DNA of 64,000 nucleotides, taken from assembly GCA_941918925.1 (NCBI GenBank), contig OW799237.1, forward strand, positions 53,432,997-53,496,996. Reading direction: 5' to 3'. The notes beneath the pieces were generated by a model. It ran no database searches. It saw only the letters and a list, made by a program, of their open reading frames with translations, and was not told the origin of the DNA. Made by a program: the position numbers and the translations under genes. Shown here one piece after another: positions 21,232 through 31,779 of the stretch (the first letter of the stretch is position 1; every line of letters begins with the position of its first letter). The stretch is from Phyto melanocephala. Its lineage: Eukaryota > Arthropoda > Insecta > Diptera > Rhinophoridae.

Positions 21232-22407
21232 TTGAAAAATAGTATTATTGAAAAATACACGAAAATAAATAAAGATTTATTTAAACATATTCTTAAGTTT
21301 TGTATAGAGGACAATAGATATTTCCAATATAATGGAAAGATATTTATGCAACATGAAGGACTTCCTATGGGATCTCCTGCTTCACCAATTGTTGCAGACA
21401 TAGTTATGGAAAAATTACTAGACTCTTGTATTCAGAAAATGAATATAAAACCAAAATTAATGACTAAATATGTAGATGATTTATTTTGTATTATGCCTGA
21501 AGAGTTTATTGATCAAATGTTAGATATTTTTAATGATTTTACTTCTTCAATTAAATTCACTATAGAAAGGGAATGTGATTTGAGACTACCCTATTTAGAT
21601 ACATTAGTTATAAGAAAGGGTAATAAGTTGTTAGTGGATTGGTACCAAAAACCCACTGCTTCAGGTAGGATTATAAACTATAATTCTAACCACAATAGAC
21701 AAGTGAAAATTAATACGGCTGGAAATTTTGTGGGAAGAGTATTAAAAATTAGTGATAAAGTTTTTCATAGGAAGAATAAGGTCATTATTAAAGATATACT
21801 TATTGATAATGATTTTCCAATTGGACTAATTTATCAGTTTATTAATCATTTTAATGAAAGGAGAGAGGATAACTCAGTGAATATAGTTGAACCAAAAATT
21901 TATAAATCGTTAACGTATGTACCAGGGATGTCAGAAAGGTTAAAGAATTCAAAAGTTTTTGATTATAATAGATATGGGATGACTTATAGAATGAACAATA
22001 CAATAGGTAGATTATTTAGTAATACTAAGGACAAAATACGGAAATGGGATATGTCAAATATAGTATATGAAATACCTTGCGGGGGAAATGATGGGGAAAG
22101 TTGTGATAAGGTTTATATAGGAACGACAAAAGATAAACTTAGGACAGGAATTGCTGGACATGAATCTGACCAAAAGTATGGAAATATTTCTTCACAAAAA
22201 ACAGCATTATCTTCTCATTGTTCCAACTCTGATCACTTTCCGAACTTTGAAAATGTATCAGTTTTAAATATAGAAAATAATTATAAACGTAGATATATGT
22301 TAGAAATGTTACAGATAATTAATGTACCAACTACACAGAGAATTAATTACAAAGTAGATACAGATAATGTTGCACAGAGTTACAGACATTTAGTACATAA
22401 GAAATAA
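21232..22407 (+). pseudogene. 5'-truncated Penelope-like RT/endonuclease copy
   Basis: This open frame corresponds to the C-terminal 389 residues of the full ORF downstream. It starts at the GSII/NSII junction within the RT and retains GLPMGSPAS, YVDD and the GIY-YIG endonuclease. It has no N-terminal half and is fused head-to-head to an inverted fragment, so it is not a working gene. Over about 1,167 aligned bases it differs from the full copy at ten positions, all transitions. Eight are G here and A in the full copy (21721, 21971, 22040, 22069, 22132, 22147, 22162, 22180), all changing amino acids, often at conserved basic residues of the endonuclease. Confidence 0.9.
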
Positions 22408-23240
22408 CACTTATACCTATTGATTTATGTTTATATAATTTCCTTATTAAGTTTTTTTATAATAATTTATTTTAAATTAATCTTAATACATGAAGATTAA
22501 TTAATATATATGTATATCTACATTTTTATATTAGCTTTTTAGTAATATTATTATATAATATTAATACACTTATTTATTAACAAAAAAAAAAATTTTTTAT
22601 CAATACATTCATACATATATAATTTTTGTTTCATATGTATGTAACATAACATTTTCTGTTAACAATTTTATATAATATTTGTAATATTCTGTACAAAACC
22701 AACATATTTTTATGTTAAAGTATAGACAATAATTTATATAATTATTGTTAATACTTTTATAAATTATGGAATTATTGTTATACAATTTTTCTATTATTAC
22801 ACATATTCTTATAATACTATAAACATTTTTCAACAATTTTTGTTATAATACATTTTTGTTAATTAAAGATTTTTGTTATACTACATTTTTGTACAATTTT
22901 TATATATGACAAAATGTTCCAAAAAAAAAAAAAATTTTTTATATTATTTTCAATTTGTTAATCAAACTATAAATTTATAAAATAACAAATATCAAGACAC
23001 TAAACCAACAAAAAACAAATATATAGATAATAAAAAACTCGTATCCTGATGATGCTACACAAAGAGGTAGCGAAATATTGATCAAATAATATAAAATAAA
23101 ACCAAAAAAATTTTTATTATTGAAAAGACCTTAAGCTTAAAAAAACTATTATATATTATTATAAAAAGGTCAAAGAAACTAATAATTATTACTAAAAAGT
23201 GAGCACGAAATATCGCAAATTAAGAAGATAAGATTCAAGA
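22408..23240 (+). repeat. Penelope-like terminal repeat between the two ORF copies
   Basis: Very AT-rich sequence with a poly-A/T tract near 22920 and a hammerhead-like motif at 23041-23083. It is repeated after the full ORF (25704-26460) and again at 26916-27420. The last 60 bases before the ATG at 23241 (from about 23180) are unique to this copy and form the 5' leader. Confidence 0.85.
23041..23083 (+). ncRNA. Hammerhead-ribozyme-like motif (type 2 in this element)
   Basis: CTGATGA, then GCTAC...GTAGC as a 5-bp stem with an 8-base loop, then GAAA and a very short ATAT stem III. One extra T separates CTGATGA from the stem, unlike the canonical hammerhead core. Copies follow at about 26323-26365 and 27271-27313. 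Confidence 0.5.
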
Positions 23241-25703
23241 ATGTTTTTTAATAATTTCAAGAAGAACCATCAAGTTAGATTTTTAATCAACAGATTCAAG
23301 AATATTAGGGATAAGGTGATTAGAACGAAGTCTTCAATAACTTTTCTAATTAAATGCAGGAATGCAGGGATAATTCCAAAGTTTATTTCAAACTCAACAA
23401 AGAATGTTCCCGGAATTTTTAATATAAAGAGATTTCCAGGAATTCAGCGGAGTATTAACAACTTTACCACATATTTTCACACCAAAATTTTGAAATTAAC
23501 TTTAAAGGAAAAACATGAGTTATTGAAACATTTTCAAAGTGAGTTGGTGATCATAGAAGGTAATTTAAGAAAATTTTTAGGAACTGAAGAGATGCAAAGT
23601 TTTTTACAATATGAAGATAGATTATCTTCTTCTTATAATAGAAAGATTAAGAATTTACATATAAGGAAATTTAGTTGTTTGCAAAATATACAGAGCAAAG
23701 AGTTTGGTATTAGGTTTAATAGGAAATGGTTTGTTAACAAGACTGACTTAGATATACCAGATGAGGTACAATGGACTCTTTCACTTGGGCATAAACATGC
23801 TTTACCTATTAAAAAGGAAGAATTTCCTATGTTGAATATTATAACTGAAGGAGAGGACTTTATACAGACATTACAAGATAAAGAGGAGCAGGAAATAGCT
23901 AGGACGAAGTTGACAACGATCATTGATAGTCATTTGAACAGGATGAGATTAAGTAATAAGGATAAATTTATAATGAATAGAGTTAATGTTACCAAAAATT
24001 ACTTAAAGACTAATAGGGATTTACTTATTTTAGAAGCAGATAAAGGTAACACAACTGTAGCTTTAATGAAGGAAGATTATATCATGAGAATGGATAATAT
24101 TGTAGGAGATATAACGAAATGTAAATTAGTTAATAAGGATCCTACAAGTAGACTGCAAAAGAGGAATAATGATTTCGTTGAGGAACTTTTTAGACAGAAT
24201 ATCATTACAGTTAATGAGAAGAATAAACTTAAGACTAATATTGCTACTGCACCTAGATTATATGGATTACCGAAAATACACAAGGAAGATTTTCCCCTAA
24301 GACCCATTTGTTCGTTTGTGAATTCTCCATCTTACGGACTTTGTAAATATATTTCTACCATTTTAAAGAAGGTAACTGAAAATTCAACATATAATGTTAA
24401 GGATTCAATACAATTTAAGGAAAGGATTAAGGACCAATGTATTATGAATGAGGAAAAATTAATTTCATTGGATGTAGTTTCATTATTTCCGAGTATACCT
24501 GTTGCCTTAGCATTAGAGATAATAGAAGAAAAATGGAGTATTATTGAAAAATACACGAAAATAAATAAAGATTTATTTAAACATATTCTTAAGTTTTGTA
24601 TAGAGGACAATAGATATTTCCAATATAATGGAAAGATATTTATGCAACATGAAGGACTTCCTATGGGATCTCCTGCTTCACCAATTGTTGCAGACATAGT
24701 TATGGAAAAATTACTAGACTCTTGTATTCAGAAAATGAATATAAAACCAAAATTAATGACTAAATATGTAGATGATTTATTTTGTATTATGCCTGAAGAG
24801 TTTATTGATCAAATGTTAGATATTTTTAATGATTTTACTTCTTCAATTAAATTCACTATAGAAAGGGAATGTGATTTGAGACTACCCTATTTAGATACAT
24901 TAGTTATAAGAAAGGGTAATAAGTTGTTAGTGGATTGGTACCAAAAACCCACTGCTTCAGGTAGGATTATAAACTATAATTCTAACCACAATAGACAAGT
25001 GAAAATTAATACGGCTAGAAATTTTGTGGGAAGAGTATTAAAAATTAGTGATAAAGTTTTTCATAGGAAGAATAAGGTCATTATTAAAGATATACTTATT
25101 GATAATGATTTTCCAATTGGACTAATTTATCAGTTTATTAATCATTTTAATGAAAGGAGAGAGGATAACTCAGTGAATATAGTTGAACCAAAAATTTATA
25201 AATCGTTAACGTATGTACCAGGGATGTCAGAAAGGTTAAAGAATTCAAAAGTTTTTGATTATAATAAATATGGGATGACTTATAGAATGAACAATACAAT
25301 AGGTAGATTATTTAGTAATACTAAGGACAAAATACAGAAATGGGATATGTCAAATATAGTATATAAAATACCTTGCGGGGGAAATGATGGGGAAAGTTGT
25401 GATAAGGTTTATATAGGAACGACAAAAAATAAACTTAGGACAAGAATTGCTGGACATAAATCTGACCAAAAGTATAGAAATATTTCTTCACAAAAAACAG
25501 CATTATCTTCTCATTGTTCCAACTCTGATCACTTTCCGAACTTTGAAAATGTATCAGTTTTAAATATAGAAAATAATTATAAACGTAGATATATGTTAGA
25601 AATGTTACAGATAATTAATGTACCAACTACACAGAGAATTAGTTATAAAGTAGATACAGATAATGTTGCACAGAGTTACAGACATTTAGTACATAAGAAA
25701 TAA
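23241..25703 (+). CDS. Penelope-like element protein: reverse transcriptase with GIY-YIG endonuclease
   Basis: This uninterrupted 820-residue ORF has the full length expected for a Penelope-type polyprotein. The basic N-terminal region (about 1-200) is followed by a reverse transcriptase of the telomerase-related Penelope class, with APRLYGLPKIHK near residue 333, LDVVSLFPSIP near 410, GLPMGSPAS near 471, the catalytic YVDD at about 508-511 and LPYLDT near 548. A C-terminal GIY-YIG nuclease follows, with the PCGG...C cysteines near 711-720, KVYIGTT near 724 and TRIAGHKSD near 735. The enzyme nicks target DNA and reverse-transcribes its own RNA. The start ATG lies just after the unique leader. 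The intact frame and near-identical terminal repeats suggest a recent insertion. It is the best-preserved element gene in the window. Confidence 0.95.
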   Translation: MFFNNFKKNHQVRFLINRFKNIRDKVIRTKSSITFLIKCRNAGIIPKFISNSTKNVPGIFNIKRFPGIQRSINNFTTYFHTKILKLTLKEKHELLKHFQSELVIIEGNLRKFLGTEEMQSFLQYEDRLSSSYNRKIKNLHIRKFSCLQNIQSKEFGIRFNRKWFVNKTDLDIPDEVQWTLSLGHKHALPIKKEEFPMLNIITEGEDFIQTLQDKEEQEIARTKLTTIIDSHLNRMRLSNKDKFIMNRVNVTKNYLKTNRDLLILEADKGNTTVALMKEDYIMRMDNIVGDITKCKLVNKDPTSRLQKRNNDFVEELFRQNIITVNEKNKLKTNIATAPRLYGLPKIHKEDFPLRPICSFVNSPSYGLCKYISTILKKVTENSTYNVKDSIQFKERIKDQCIMNEEKLISLDVVSLFPSIPVALALEIIEEKWSIIEKYTKINKDLFKHILKFCIEDNRYFQYNGKIFMQHEGLPMGSPASPIVADIVMEKLLDSCIQKMNIKPKLMTKYVDDLFCIMPEEFIDQMLDIFNDFTSSIKFTIERECDLRLPYLDTLVIRKGNKLLVDWYQKPTASGRIINYNSNHNRQVKINTARNFVGRVLKISDKVFHRKNKVIIKDILIDNDFPIGLIYQFINHFNERREDNSVNIVEPKIYKSLTYVPGMSERLKNSKVFDYNKYGMTYRMNNTIGRLFSNTKDKIQKWDMSNIVYKIPCGGNDGESCDKVYIGTTKNKLRTRIAGHKSDQKYRNISSQKTALSSHCSNSDHFPNFENVSVLNIENNYKRRYMLEMLQIINVPTTQRISYKVDTDNVAQSYRHLVHKK

Positions 25704-26469
25704 CACTTATACCTATTGATTTATGTTTATATAATTTCCTTATTAAGTTTTTTTATAATAATTTATTTTAAATTAATCTTAATACATGAAGATTAATTAA
25801 TATATATGTATATCTACATTTTTATATTAGCTTTTTAGTAATATTAATACACTTATTTATTAACAAAAAAAAATTTTTTATCAATACATTCATACATATA
25901 TAATTTTTGTTTCATATGTATGTAACATAACATTTTCTGTTAACAATTTTATATAATATTTGTAATATTCTGTACAAAACCAACATATTTTTATGTTAAA
26001 GTATAGACAATAATTTATATAATTATTGTTAATACTTTTATAAATTATGGAATTATTGTTATACAATTTTTCTATTATTACACATATTCTTATAATACTA
26101 TAAACATTTTTCAACAATTTTTGTTATAATACATTTTTGTTAATTAAAGATTTTTGTTATACTACATTTTTGTACAATTTTTATATATGACAAAATGTTC
26201 CAAAAAAAAAAAAAAATTTTTTATATTATTTTCAATTTGTTAATCAAACTATAAATTTATAAAATAACAAATATCAAGACACTAAACCAACAAAAAACAA
26301 ATATATAGATAATAAAAAACTCGTATCCTGATGATGCTACACAAAGAGGTAGCGAAATATTGATCAAATAATATAAAATAAAACCAAAAAAATTTTTATT
26401 ATTGAAAAGACCTTAAGCTTAAAAAAACTATTATATATTATTATAAAAAGGTCAAAGAAACTAATAATT

Positions 26470-26758
26470 ATTATCTTTCATTTTTATCACTATTATTGTC
26501 CTGCTCTAGCCACCAGTTAGGTAGCGATAAGAACAGATATGATTGTTTTTAACAATCAATGTTTATAATCATTTGTTTTATTTTTCTGTGAGGTCAGTAG
26601 TGAGTTGGTCAATCAACATTCAGTTGTATACTGACCTCACAGAAAAATAAAACAAATTATTATAAACATTGATTGTTAAAAACAATCATATCTGTTCTTA
26701 TCGCTACCTAACTGGTGGCTAGAGCAGGATAATAATAGTGATAAAAATGAAAGATAAT
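26470..26758. repeat. Long perfect-looking hairpin, unit 1
   Basis: Two arms of about 130 bp (26470-26599 and 26629-26758) flank a 29-base spacer. They share TTATCTTTCATTTTTATCAC, CACCAGTTAGGTAGCG and TGTGAGGTCAGTA landmarks, with one or two mismatches. Such a structure could fold at the DNA or RNA level. Confidence 0.92.
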
Positions 26759-27418
26759 AACAAACAAAAGTAAAAGGGTTGCTGTTGGGCAAAAATTTCA
26801 ATCTAACTCATTGTGGTAAAAATATATGAAAAAGGAAAACTAAAGTAGTTACCGAATTCTATTAACTTAAGTCCCGTGAGTTAAATAGATGATATTTACA
26901 ACCAACATGCACCCATTCTGTACAAAACCAACATATTTTTATGTTAAAGTATAGACAATAATTTATATAATTATTGTTAATACTTTTATAAATTATGGAA
27001 TTATTGTTATACAATTTTTCTATTATTACACATATTCTTATAATACTATAAACATTTTTCAACAATTTTTGTTATAATACATTTTTGTTAATTAAAGATT
27101 TTTGTTATACTACATTTTTGTACAATTTTTATATATGACAAAATGTTCCAAAAAAAAAAAAAAAATTTTTTATATTATTTTCAATTTGTTAATCAAACTA
27201 TAAATTTATAAAATAACAAATATCAAGACACTAAACCAACAAAAAACAAATATATAGATAATAAAAAACTCGTATCCTGATGATGCTACACAAAGAGGTA
27301 GCGAAATATTGATCAAATAATATAAAATAAAACCAAAAAAATTTTTATTATTGAAAAGACCTTAAGCTTAAAAAAACTATTATATATTATTATAAAAAGG
27401 TCAAAGAAACTAATAATT

Positions 27419-27707
27419 ATTATCTTTCATTTTTATCACTATTATTATCCTGCTCTAGCCACCAGTTAGGTAGCGATAAGAACAGATATGATTGTTTTTA
27501 ACAATCAATGTTTATAATCATTTGTTTTATTTTTCTGTGAGGTCAGTAGTGAGTTGGTCAATCAACATTCAGTTGTATACTGACCTCACAGAAAAATAAA
27601 ACAAATTATTATAAACATTGATTGTTAAAAACAATCATATCTGTTCTTATCGCTACCTAACTGGTGGCTAGAGCAGGATAATAATAGTGATAAAAATGAA
27701 AGATAAT
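27419..27707. repeat. Long hairpin, unit 2
   Basis: Duplicate of the hairpin at 26470-26758 with the same arm and spacer lengths. It arose with the 948-bp tandem duplication. Confidence 0.92.
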
Positions 27708-27719
27708 AACAAACAAAAG

Positions 27720-28083
27720 TAAAAGGGTTGCTGTTGGGCAAAAATTTCAATCTAACTCATTGTGGTAAAAATATATGAAAAAGGAAAACTAAAGTAGTTA
27801 CCGAATTCTATTAACTTAAGTCCCGTGAGTTAAATAGATGATATTTACAACCAACATGCACCCACCGATCAAAGAGTGCTGATGATGAAATCGTAGCTGG
27901 TTTCGAAAATGCATTCCACTCGGCTAGTTGTCGGTAAAAATATAATTTTTCAGATTATTCTTTCATTTATCACAAATAAAAAAATTCTTTGTAACAATAA
28001 GAATGTTAGTATGAACTCGAGCCTGATTAAAATTTGAATATTAGTTTAAAACAGAAAAGTTCGATAAATTAAAAATTAAATTT
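27720..28083 (+). repeat. Right outer inverted repeat of the Penelope-like composite
   Basis: Mate of the left outer segment. It ends AATATTAGTTTAAAAC... before the duplicated TAGAAATTTAAAATG target site at 28084-28098. Confidence 0.85.
27874..27921 (+). ncRNA. Hammerhead-ribozyme-like motif, right end
   Basis: GAGTG (27874-27878) can pair with CACTC (27917-27921) as stem I. CTGATGA follows at 27879-27885, then GAAATC...GGTTTC as a 6-bp stem II, GAAA at 27905-27908, and a palindromic AATGCATT that could serve as a minimal stem III in a dimer. One extra T after CTGATGA is non-canonical. Penelope-like elements are known to carry hammerhead motifs in their terminal repeats. Confidence 0.55.
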
Positions 28084-28099
28084 TAGAAATTTAAAATGT

Positions 28100-29060
28100 T
28101 TAAAACTCCAGTGTAACGTCAAACTGGAAAGAGAATTAAGGCAATTCGTAGTGATAATGGTGGTGAATACACCAGTTACAAATTTGATAAATATTTAAAA
28201 GAATGTGGTATAGTACTACAGTTAACTGTACCCTACACCCCCCAGCAAAATGGTGTTTCGGAACGAGCCAACCGAACTTTAGTTGAAATTGCGAGGTCGA
28301 CGATGATTCATGCAGGTATTTCTATTGATTTATGGGCAGAGGCTGTATGTACTGCCGCTTATTTAAGGAATATATGTCCTACACGTATTTTAGGAAACAA
28401 GACACCACATGAAATTTGGCATGGTAGACGTCCCAATGTAAACCATTTAAGAACGTTTGGTTCATTAGCTGTAGACCTTAGGAAACCACATAGATCAAAA
28501 TTTGAGGCACGAGGTGATGAATTCGTTATGGTAGGATATTCGCTTGTATCAAAAGCATACCGTTTATATGATAAAACAACACACAATGTTTTTGAACGTC
28601 GTGACGTTATATTTGATGAGGATAAATTTGTTCAAAGTGCAAGTAATTCGAACACGCAGTCTATCAATCCGAATGATTTCATAACATTTTCTGTTGATGA
28701 TAATAATGAACTACAACAAGCTGATAATGATGACATTGTTGAAGATAATTATGACGTTGTTAACAGTGTTGATGAAAATTCAGACGATTTTAATACAGCA
28801 GATGAGGAAAGTGAAAGCGAATCAAATTATGAAGATTTTCTTGGTTTCCAAACTGGTCCTGGAAGACCCCGCAAAGTAAAAAGTGGTGGCCCTGGTCGTC
28901 CCAAAAAGGTACAAAATACAATTAATGCTATGTGTAATGAATTTATTCCCCAGAACGTATACGAAGCGATAACATGTGATGATAAGCACAAATGGAAGGC
29001 AGCTATGAGAGACGAACTTAATGCTCTAGAGAAGAATAACACATGGAGCCTCGTGGATTT
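28100..29060 (+). pseudogene. Copia integrase (second half) and start of reverse transcriptase
   Basis: The Copia frame resumes after the Penelope-like insertion. The integrase core shows SDNGGEY near 28155, then PYTPQQNGVSERANRT and the flanking helices (AVCTAAYLRN). A GKR-like C-terminal region (FGSLAV, GYS...YRLYD) and an acidic linker with two GPGRPRK/GPGRPKK AT-hook-like repeats near 28855-28905 follow. The RT start, NVYEAITCDDKHKWKAAM and NTWSLVDLP, is intact. At about 29061 the frame jumps from VDLP directly to DISTAYLNG, so some 60-75 residues carrying the first RT blocks are deleted. Confidence 0.88.
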
Positions 29061-30235
29061 ACCAGATATAAGTACTGCATATCTGAACGGGAATTACAGG
29101 ACGTAATATACATGAAACAACCCGAAGGTTTTATTAACCAGAATGATCCATCTAAAGTTTTTAGATTGAATAAGGCTTTATACGGCTTAAAGCAATCCGG
29201 GAGAAACTGGAATCAAAAACTTGATAGCGTTTTAAGAAAACTAGGTTTTAAGGCTTGTATCAACGAGCCGTGCTTATATAAAATGTCAATGGTGATATGA
29301 TACTTGTGGCAGTTTACGTTGACGATTTGATTATCGCTTGTAAAAGCAAAGAGGAGATCTTAAAGTTCAAATCACAACTATCAGAAGAATTTGAGGTCTC
29401 TGATAGAGGCGCCCTAAATCATTTTTTAGGAATGAATATTTTGCGTGAAGGTGAAATTGGTGAAATTAAAGTATCTCAAGATCAATATATTAAAGATATA
29501 TTGAAACAGTATCAAATGGAAGAGTGTAAACACGTGTCAGTACCCCTAGATCCAGGTTTTCAAACCCATTGTATAAAGAATTGTAAACGGATAAATAAAG
29601 AAGAATATCAATCGATTATTGGAGCATTAAGTTATCTTGCTATAACAACAAGACCTGATATCCAGCATTCCTTATCTAAACTTGCACAACATAACACGGA
29701 TCCTCATGTCGAACATATGTCTGCGGTCAAACATATTCTACGGTATCTCAAAGATACAATAGATTTGAAATTGGTATACAAAGCTGGTGATGGTCGTATT
29801 TGTGGTTATGCTGATTCCGACTGGGGAGGCAACACAATCGACCGTAGATCTTACACAGGATACATCTTTTTTCTGGGTGAATATGTTATATCGTGGGAAT
29901 CTAAAAAACAGACTACAGTAGCCCTAAGTTCTACGGAAGCAGAATATATGGCTATGTCCAACGCATCTAAAGAAGCCATATATCTCAATCGCCTAATAGT
30001 AATTGGTATTGGTAATGCTGAGCCTATTTTGCTAAATATAGACAATCAAGAAGCAATAAAGCTGGCACTGAATCCCGTTTACCACAACCGTACTAAAGAT
30101 ATTGATATCAGATACCACCATGTACGTGAAGTAGTACATAACAGGGAAGTTTCACTGCAATATTGCCCAACCACTGAGATGATTGCAGATATTCTAACGA
30201 AGAATCTTGCAAAATCAAAACACCACTGTTGCCAA
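29061..30235 (+). pseudogene. Copia reverse transcriptase (rest) and RNase H
   Basis: After the internal deletion the RT continues with STAYLNG, VIYMKQPEGF and LYGLKQSGRNW. A frame break near 29295 precedes the catalytic YVDDLII near 29315. The RNase H part has GYADSDWGGN near 29800, RRSYTGYIFFL, SSTEAEYMA near 29930, and KDIDIRYHHVRE near 30095, ending ADILTKNLAKSKH near 30220. There the Copia reading is cut by foreign sequence. The deletion and frame break rule out a working enzyme. Confidence 0.88.
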
Positions 30236-31740
30236 CTTTTTCCCAAAAAATATCGCTAAAATAAGTAGAAAAATAGCTAGAAAATAGCTAAAAATTAAAA
30301 ATTGTCAAAATATTAGCGATAAATCGCTAATATTTATTTTTTTTTCAAATTCTGGCATAAATTTAACAAAAAATAGCCAAGATTTCGTCGATTTTTTTTA
30401 AATTTAGCGTTTTATCGTTAAGTTTTTCTTAAACAATGAAAGAAAAAAAGAAAAGTACAGCATTTTTATTACGAAGGCAGCTTTAATTAATTTTAATACA
30501 TAATTTACATATGTATGTATGACGGTATGTGAAAAAATTCAAGAAATATACGTACACACATGGTGTAATTACATAAGGTGATAGCGTAAAGGAGAGCAAT
30601 TTTCGGCTCTCTTTTTTTATGTATGAAGTTTGACAATTTCCGGAGTTGAAATCATTTTTTTAATATGTAGTTTGACATACTCCAGAACACAAAAAAATTG
30701 TCAGCTGGGCTGGCACCGCCACCTTGTATAAGTGTACCCTGCGTACACATATGTACGTTTATTAAGTGGTGCTAATTACATTATATTTATATGCATACTA
30801 AAGTCCTATCTAAAAACATTTTGGGATTTATTCACTAAAAGACTAAAGCCAATTCTCTAGATTCTCGCTTTTATGTGTGAAATTTTAATATAGTCTCTTT
30901 AATGCTGATTTAAATAAATCGTAATTAAAGCTGTCGCATCGGCCACTTCAGCCAAGCTTAGAAATGTTAACACAATTTGTTGTTTTTCCGTACTGAAAAA
31001 AAAATATTTATTTAAGATTTATGTATCACGTAGGTTTTCAGTTTTTAAAAAACATGCCTAATAACTTGATGATACAAACGTCTATTGATTTATCTCCTAA
31101 TATACTAAACCTAGAACCTGATAAATCGTTTCTAAGTTCCATTAAGAGATAGGTCACTAAAACATCTTTATTTATCGCTAAGCATTTGGTTCTATAAATA
31201 CGGCTTTCATTCGTTCTATCCAAATCTTTTTTACATAAATCACTAAGGTGACCAATTGAAATGATTGACGTATGTTGAGTTATTAATGAAGCCTTTAAAA
31301 TTAAATTATCTCCAATATAACCCTCTCATCGATGCAGATGACTTGTATTTTTATTTGTACAATTTTGCAGACAGGGAGAACCAGCATCAATATCCTTTTG
31401 TATCGTCTTTTTAATCTTCATTACCCATGACTTAAACTTTTAATGGCTTAACAATGCACAAATTTTGGATTATATTAGTTCTTTTTTGCAATATTTCGAA
31501 TTTTTTGCAAACGGTTTTTAAATAGTTTTTTTTTTTTTTTTTGTATAATTCACGAACTCATCTAAAGAAAGAAAGCAACGTTTATTTAACATCTTTTTAC
31601 AAAAAAATTTTCGAGCTATAAATAATATTGGTTTTTGAATTTTAATGTATGTTTTTTAGCTTTCTTATGCCAAAATTTGTTTAAAAAAGTGTATTGAAAA
31701 TAGCATTCGCCTTACAAATGAATTTATTTAACGTAATTAA
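30221..31740 (-). mobile_element. hAT-like transposon relic in the Copia 3' region
   Basis: Sequence foreign to Copia starts CACCACTGTTGCCAAC at about 30220. On the minus strand near 31390-31040 it encodes HLSDLCKKD, RTKC, and RNDLSGSRFSILGDKSID, resembling the hAT transposase stretch where DES/D lies before the catalytic core (here DKS). A CLQNC zinc-type pair precedes it near 31370. Stops and the missing C-terminal half show a decayed copy. The right end and target duplication could not be identified. Confidence 0.55.
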
Positions 31741-31771
31741 AATATTTTTATGTAAAGGAACATCCATGTTG

Positions 31772-31779
31772 AGAAGGAG
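31772..31779 (+). promoter_or_regulatory. Copia polypurine tract
   Basis: GAGAAGGAG lies directly before the 3' LTR start TGTTGAAG. It is the expected primer for plus-strand synthesis in LTR retrotransposons. Confidence 0.7.

Larger units (their letters stand above)
25968..27864 (+). repeat. Tandem duplication of about 948 bp (Penelope-like terminal repeat plus hairpin)
   Basis: Positions 25968-26915 and 26916-27864 are nearly identical. Each contains the AT-rich terminal repeat, a hammerhead-like motif and the long hairpin. The junction GCACCCA|TTCTG at 26915 is abrupt. The first unit lacks the outermost segment that follows the second. Confidence 0.88.
20083..28083 (+). mobile_element. Penelope-like element composite (EN+ type)
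   Basis: This 8-kb insertion splits the Copia integrase. The 15-bp host sequence TAGAAATTTAAAATG at 20068-20082 is repeated at 28084-28098. Inside, in order, are an outer segment in inverted orientation (20083-20410), an inverted terminal-repeat region (20411-21167), an inverted scrap of the ORF 3' end (21168-21232), a 5'-truncated direct copy of the ORF (21241-22407), a terminal repeat (22408-23240), the full ORF (23241-25703), another terminal repeat with hairpin, a tandem duplicate of it, and the outer segment in direct orientation. Tandem, truncated and inverted arrangements are known for Penelope elements; this one combines all three. Confidence 0.9.

Noticed and set aside
22609..27065. 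75-codon open frames repeated on the minus strand
   Set aside because: They are the AT-rich terminal repeat of the Penelope-like element read in reverse. Identical recurrence reflects repeat copies, not a conserved gene.
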